From Clostridia bacterium (GTDB lineage Bacteria > Bacillota > Clostridia > Christensenellales > Aristaeellaceae), in contig JAFXDB010000063.1 of NCBI GenBank assembly GCA_017516305.1, positions 1 to 36,929 on the forward strand: a stretch of DNA of 36,929 bases. Reading direction: 5' to 3'. Position 1 is the stretch's first letter; every line of letters starts with the position of its first letter. The notes beneath the pieces are model-generated. The model was given only the letters and a program-made list of their open reading frames with translations. It had not been told where the DNA came from and made no database searches. Made by a program: the position numbers and the translations under genes. Shown here piece after piece: positions 33,942 through 36,929 of the stretch.

Positions 33942-35243
33942 ATGAGCGACCTGCTGACCCTGAATGAGAGCGCGCCGCTGGCGGACAGGATGCGTCCGCG
34001 GACACTTGGAGAATTCATCGGGCAGGAGCATCTGGTGGGTCCGGGGCGGCTGCTGCGCCGCGCCATCGAGGCGGACAGGCTCACTTCCTCCATCTTTTTC
34101 GGCCCGCCCGGCTGCGGCAAGACCACCCTGGCCTCTATCATCGCCGGGGCAACGAAGGCTGCTTTCGTGCAGCTCAACGCCGTCACCTCCGGCGTGGCGG
34201 ACGTCCGCGACGTCCTGAAGGCCGCCCAGGAGCGCCGTACCCTCTACGGTCAGCCGACATACCTGCTGCTGGACGAGTGCCACCGCTGGTCCAAGGCCCA
34301 GAGCGATTCCATCCTGCCGGCCATCGAGCGGGGCGTCATCCGCTTCATCGGCTCCACCACGGAGAATCCCATGATCGCCATGACGCCCGCCATCGTCAGC
34401 CGGTGCCGCGTGTTTCAGTTCCAGGCGCTGACGGACGGGCATGTCATCACTGCCATGCGCCGCGCTCTGGCGGATAAGGAGCGGGGCTACGGCGCGCTGA
34501 AGGTGCGGGTGGATGAGGACGCTCTGCGCCACATCGCCCGCATCGCAGGCGGCGACACCCGCGCGGCCCTGGGCGCCATTGAGCTGGCCGTGCTGACCAC
34601 CCCGGCGGGGGAGGACGGCGCGATTCATATTGACATGGCCGTGGCGGAGGAGTCCATCCAGAAGCCCATGATGCGCTGCGACGAAAGCCTGTATTACGAT
34701 ATGCTCAGCGCCTTCTGCAAGAGCCTGCGCGGCTCGGACAGCAACGCGGCGCTGGCCTGGTTTGCCCGGCTGATCTACGCCGGGGTCGATCCGCGCATCA
34801 TCACAAGGCGCGTTATCGCCCATGCCTCGGAGGATGTAGGCCTGGCCAATCCCACGGCCATGCTCCAGGCCCAGGCGGCGGCAGCCGACCTGGAGATGCT
34901 GGGCATGCCCGAGGCGCGGCTGCCCATCGCCCAGGCGATCATCGCCGTGTGCGAGAGCCCCAAATCCAATGCGGTGTGCGCGGCGGTGGACGCCGCCATG
35001 GCGGACGCGGCGAAGGGCGGCTTCGGCCCCGTGCCGGTGCATCTGCGGGATACCCACTACCAGGGCCATGAGCGCATCGGCTCCGGTGAGGGCTACAAGT
35101 ACCCCCACGACTTCCCCAACCACTGGGTCCGGCAGGAGTACATGCCCCCGGAGGTGCGGGGGAAGAAGTATTATCAGCCGACGGAGATGGGCCATGAGGC
35201 CACCATCCGCAGGAATCACGAGGCAAGGGAGGGCATGAAATGA
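33942..35243 (+). CDS. rarA: Replication-associated recombination protein A (RarA/MgsA, AAA+ ATPase)
   Basis: This 433-residue protein shows the RarA start LADRMRPRTLGEFIGQEHLVG, Walker A GPPGCGKTT (54-62), Walker B LLLDECHRW, sensor-1 region FIGSTTENP, arginine finger context VSRCRVFQF, and the C-terminal tetramerisation region (HASEDVGLANP, CESPKSNAV). RarA acts at stalled replication forks with SSB and clamp-loader relatives. I chose the ATG at 33942 because AAGGAGG (33928-33934) lies seven bases before it and only one base before the ATG at 33936. The stop overlaps the next start (ATGA). Confidence 0.95.
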   Translation: MSDLLTLNESAPLADRMRPRTLGEFIGQEHLVGPGRLLRRAIEADRLTSSIFFGPPGCGKTTLASIIAGATKAAFVQLNAVTSGVADVRDVLKAAQERRTLYGQPTYLLLDECHRWSKAQSDSILPAIERGVIRFIGSTTENPMIAMTPAIVSRCRVFQFQALTDGHVITAMRRALADKERGYGALKVRVDEDALRHIARIAGGDTRAALGAIELAVLTTPAGEDGAIHIDMAVAEESIQKPMMRCDESLYYDMLSAFCKSLRGSDSNAALAWFARLIYAGVDPRIITRRVIAHASEDVGLANPTAMLQAQAAAADLEMLGMPEARLPIAQAIIAVCESPKSNAVCAAVDAAMADAAKGGFGPVPVHLRDTHYQGHERIGSGEGYKYPHDFPNHWVRQEYMPPEVRGKKYYQPTEMGHEATIRRNHEAREGMK

Positions 35244-36139
35244 AGCGGCGTCAGAAAGGGATCTCCGTCCGCAAGGCGACGTACTATGCCGTCATCATCA
35301 ATAGCCTGCAGATATTGCTGATCCTGGTGGTGCTCTTTGCGGTGCTGGTGGTTCCGGAGATCCAGACCTCGCCCCGGCTGCTGCTGATGCTGACGATGCT
35401 GGCGTCCCTGGTGATCATCTGGGGCGCGGTGGTGGACATTTCTGAGGCCCTCCATACCCGGCGGCTGGTCGGGCAGCTGGATGATATGGACGAGACCATC
35501 TCCGCCATGGCCAACCTGAATACCACCCTGCGCACACAGCGGCACGATTTCCTCAATCACCTGCAGGTGGTCTACTCCCTGATGGAAATGCAGGAGTACG
35601 ACGAGGCGAACGAGTACATCGAGCAGGTATACGGCCGCATCACCGCCGTCAGCCGGGTGATGAAGACCTCCGTGGCGGCGGTCAACGCGCTCCTGCAGGT
35701 GAAGGCGGCGGCCTGCGAGGAGGCGGGGGTGCAGCTGCAGCTGAACATCACCTCCAAGTGGGAGACGCTGGAAAACACCATGCCTGCGTGGGAGATGTGC
35801 AAGGTGCTTTCCAACCTGATTGACAACGCCATCGACGCCATGGAGGACATTCCCGCCGCGAAGCGCAGCCTGACCATCTCCCTGACGGAGAACCTGAAGC
35901 AGTACTGCTTCTGCGTCAGCAACACCGGCACGCCCATTGTCCCGGACATGCAGGAGAGCATCTTCCAGCCCGGTATCACCACCAAGGGCGAGGGCCACGG
36001 CATGGGCCTGTTCATCGTCCGCAAGACCATCCGCGACCGGGGCGGGGACATCACCCTGGTCAGCGATGAGGAGCATACGGCCTTCAGCGGCTTTGTGCCC
36101 CGGCAGGCGGCCCGGCCGGCAGAGAAACCCGGTGCCTGA
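35240..36139 (+). CDS. Sensor histidine kinase (Spo0B/DcuS-like), orphan
   Basis: This 299-residue protein has two membrane segments (about 12-35 and 45-68) with almost no extracytoplasmic loop and no PAS or other sensor. A dimerisation helix with the phosphorylated H102 in TQRHDFLNHLQV follows, then a GHKL ATPase with N box NLIDNAIDA (N192-), and G box GEGHGMGL (from 250). The RHDFLNHL motif is the Spo0B/AgrC/DcuS type. No response regulator gene is adjacent. The ATG overlaps the rarA stop by four bases, so the kinase depends on rarA translation. Signals may be sensed within the membrane (inference). Confidence 0.88.
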   Translation: MKRRQKGISVRKATYYAVIINSLQILLILVVLFAVLVVPEIQTSPRLLLMLTMLASLVIIWGAVVDISEALHTRRLVGQLDDMDETISAMANLNTTLRTQRHDFLNHLQVVYSLMEMQEYDEANEYIEQVYGRITAVSRVMKTSVAAVNALLQVKAAACEEAGVQLQLNITSKWETLENTMPAWEMCKVLSNLIDNAIDAMEDIPAAKRSLTISLTENLKQYCFCVSNTGTPIVPDMQESIFQPGITTKGEGHGMGLFIVRKTIRDRGGDITLVSDEEHTAFSGFVPRQAARPAEKPGA

Positions 36140-36177
36140 GACGGCAGCAAAGAACGATAGTTTTTTGTCAAACCCCC

Positions 36178-36206
36178 TTGATTTTTTTCCAGGGTTAGTG
36201 TATGAT
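36178..36206 (+). promoter_or_regulatory. Sigma-A promoter of pckA
   Basis: TTGATT (36178-36183), a 17-base spacer, then TATGAT (36201-36206). The leader of about 75 bases contains a small stem, GCGGG with CCCGC near 36214-36242. I see no riboswitch. There is no clear terminator between the kinase stop (36139) and this promoter. Confidence 0.7.
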
Positions 36207-36289
36207 GTAAACTGCGGGAGTAAGTGGTTTTCTTTCACCCGCGACTGTCTGTGTGAACAACGACCATCGCAGAAAGAGGTAGAATAGAC

Positions 36290-36929
36290 ATGGCTCTTGA
36301 CCTGACCAAGTATGGCATTACCGGCACGACCGAGATCGTCCACAACCCCTCCTTCGAGAAGCTGTTCGAGGAAGAGATGAACCCCGCCCTGGAGGGCTAT
36401 GAGAAGGGCCAGCTGACCGAGCTGGGCGCCGTGAACGTCATGACCGGCATCTACACCGGCCGCTCCCCCAAGGACAAGTTCATCGTCATGGACGAGACCT
36501 CCAAGGACACCGTGTGGTGGACCAGCAAGGAGTACGCCAACGACAACAAGCCCGCTTCCACCGAAGCCTGGGCCGAGTGCAAGCGCCTGGCGCAGGAGCA
36601 GCTGAGCAACAAGAAGCTGTACGTCATGGACGTCTTCTGCGGCACCAACAAGGACTCCCGCATGGCCATCCGCTTCATCATGGAGGTGGCCTGGCAGGCT
36701 CACTTCGTCAAGAACATGTTCATCGCCCCCACTGCTGAGGAGCTGGAGAACTTCGAGCCCGACTTCGTTTCCTACAACGCCGCCAAGGCCAAGGTGACCA
36801 ACTTCAAGGAGCTGGGCCTGAATTCCGAGACCGCCGTCATCTTCAACCTCACCGACCGCGAGCAGGTCATCCTGAACACCTGGTACGGCGGCGAGATGAA
36901 GAAGGGCATGTTCTCCATGATGAACTACT
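36290..36929 (+). CDS. pckA: Phosphoenolpyruvate carboxykinase (ATP), 5' part only
   Basis: The first 213 codons are present and the gene runs off the window (full family length is about 530). The sequence carries the start region of ATP-type PEPCK, including [20 protein letters not shown] with R58, which contacts the substrate. Also present are [20 protein letters not shown] and [12 protein letters not shown] at the edge, before the lysine and metal sites. The enzyme interconverts oxaloacetate plus ATP with PEP, CO2 and ADP. In anaerobes it often fixes CO2 in the PEP-to-oxaloacetate direction. AAAGAGGTAG lies before the ATG. Its codon use is much more uniform than its neighbours', suggesting high expression. 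Confidence 0.95.
   Translation, partial: MALDLTKYGITGTTEIVHNPSFEKLFEEEMNPALEGYEKGQLTELGAVNVMTGIYTGRSPKDKFIVMDETSKDTVWWTSKEYANDNKPASTEAWAECKRLAQEQLSNKKLYVMDVFCGTNKDSRMAIRFIMEVAWQAHFVKNMFIAPTAEELENFEPDFVSYNAAKAKVTNFKELGLNSETAVIFNLTDREQVILNTWYGGEMKKGMFSMMNY

Noticed and set aside
36207..36289. Riboswitch in the pckA leader
   Set aside because: The leader is only about 75 bases with one small stem and no recognisable aptamer core.

Overview
The window looks like a chromosomal segment from a high-GC member of the Clostridia (Bacillota), probably an anaerobic gut or rumen carbohydrate user. Supporting signs are strong AGGAGG-type ribosome binding sites, sigma-A promoters, Bacillota families (CotH, DUF1294, DUF4956, DUF5696, RarA, ATP-dependent PEP carboxykinase) and sugar ABC permeases without their own ATPase gene. 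Christensenellales or a relative is a guess. No rRNA, tRNA, CRISPR array, insertion sequence or prophage was seen.

Region 1 (177-13653, minus strand) is one eight-gene operon. It starts with a very large membrane-anchored solute-binding protein (one frameshift). Then follow a permease pair, an NHL-propeller/TPR membrane protein, a Yip1-family membrane protein, a DUF5696 exoprotein and a second permease pair. The first permease of that second pair has an extracytoplasmic insertion of about 415 residues built from tandem repeats. The divergent AraC-family regulator (14000-14926) and a GH27 alpha-galactosidase-type enzyme (14992-16236) fit import and hydrolysis of a galactoside or related glycan. 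This locus is the best candidate for an undescribed system.

Region 2 (16363-23489) holds a YeiH-type exporter divergent from its LysR regulator. The LysR gene overlaps a DUF4956 membrane protein gene, followed by a CotH-kinase family surface protein and a broken secreted nitroreductase-like gene. A convergent MATE transporter closes the region. Between MATE and the next gene lies a roughly 326-nt segment (23654-23979) with nested long-range complementarity, which I propose as an unassigned structured RNA or a small mobile element.

Region 3 (24029-36929) holds a secreted CARDB/DUF11-like membrane-anchored protein and three consecutive M42 metallopeptidase genes. Next come a structured intergenic repeat block, a GT-C-like polytopic membrane protein with a 71-aa companion, a class-3-lipase-like hydrolase and a DUF1294 protein. 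The window ends with a rarA-histidine kinase gene pair and the 5' part of pckA, cut by the window edge. Several start codons were chosen from Shine-Dalgarno spacing. Long open frames antisense to these genes were treated as high-GC artefacts.
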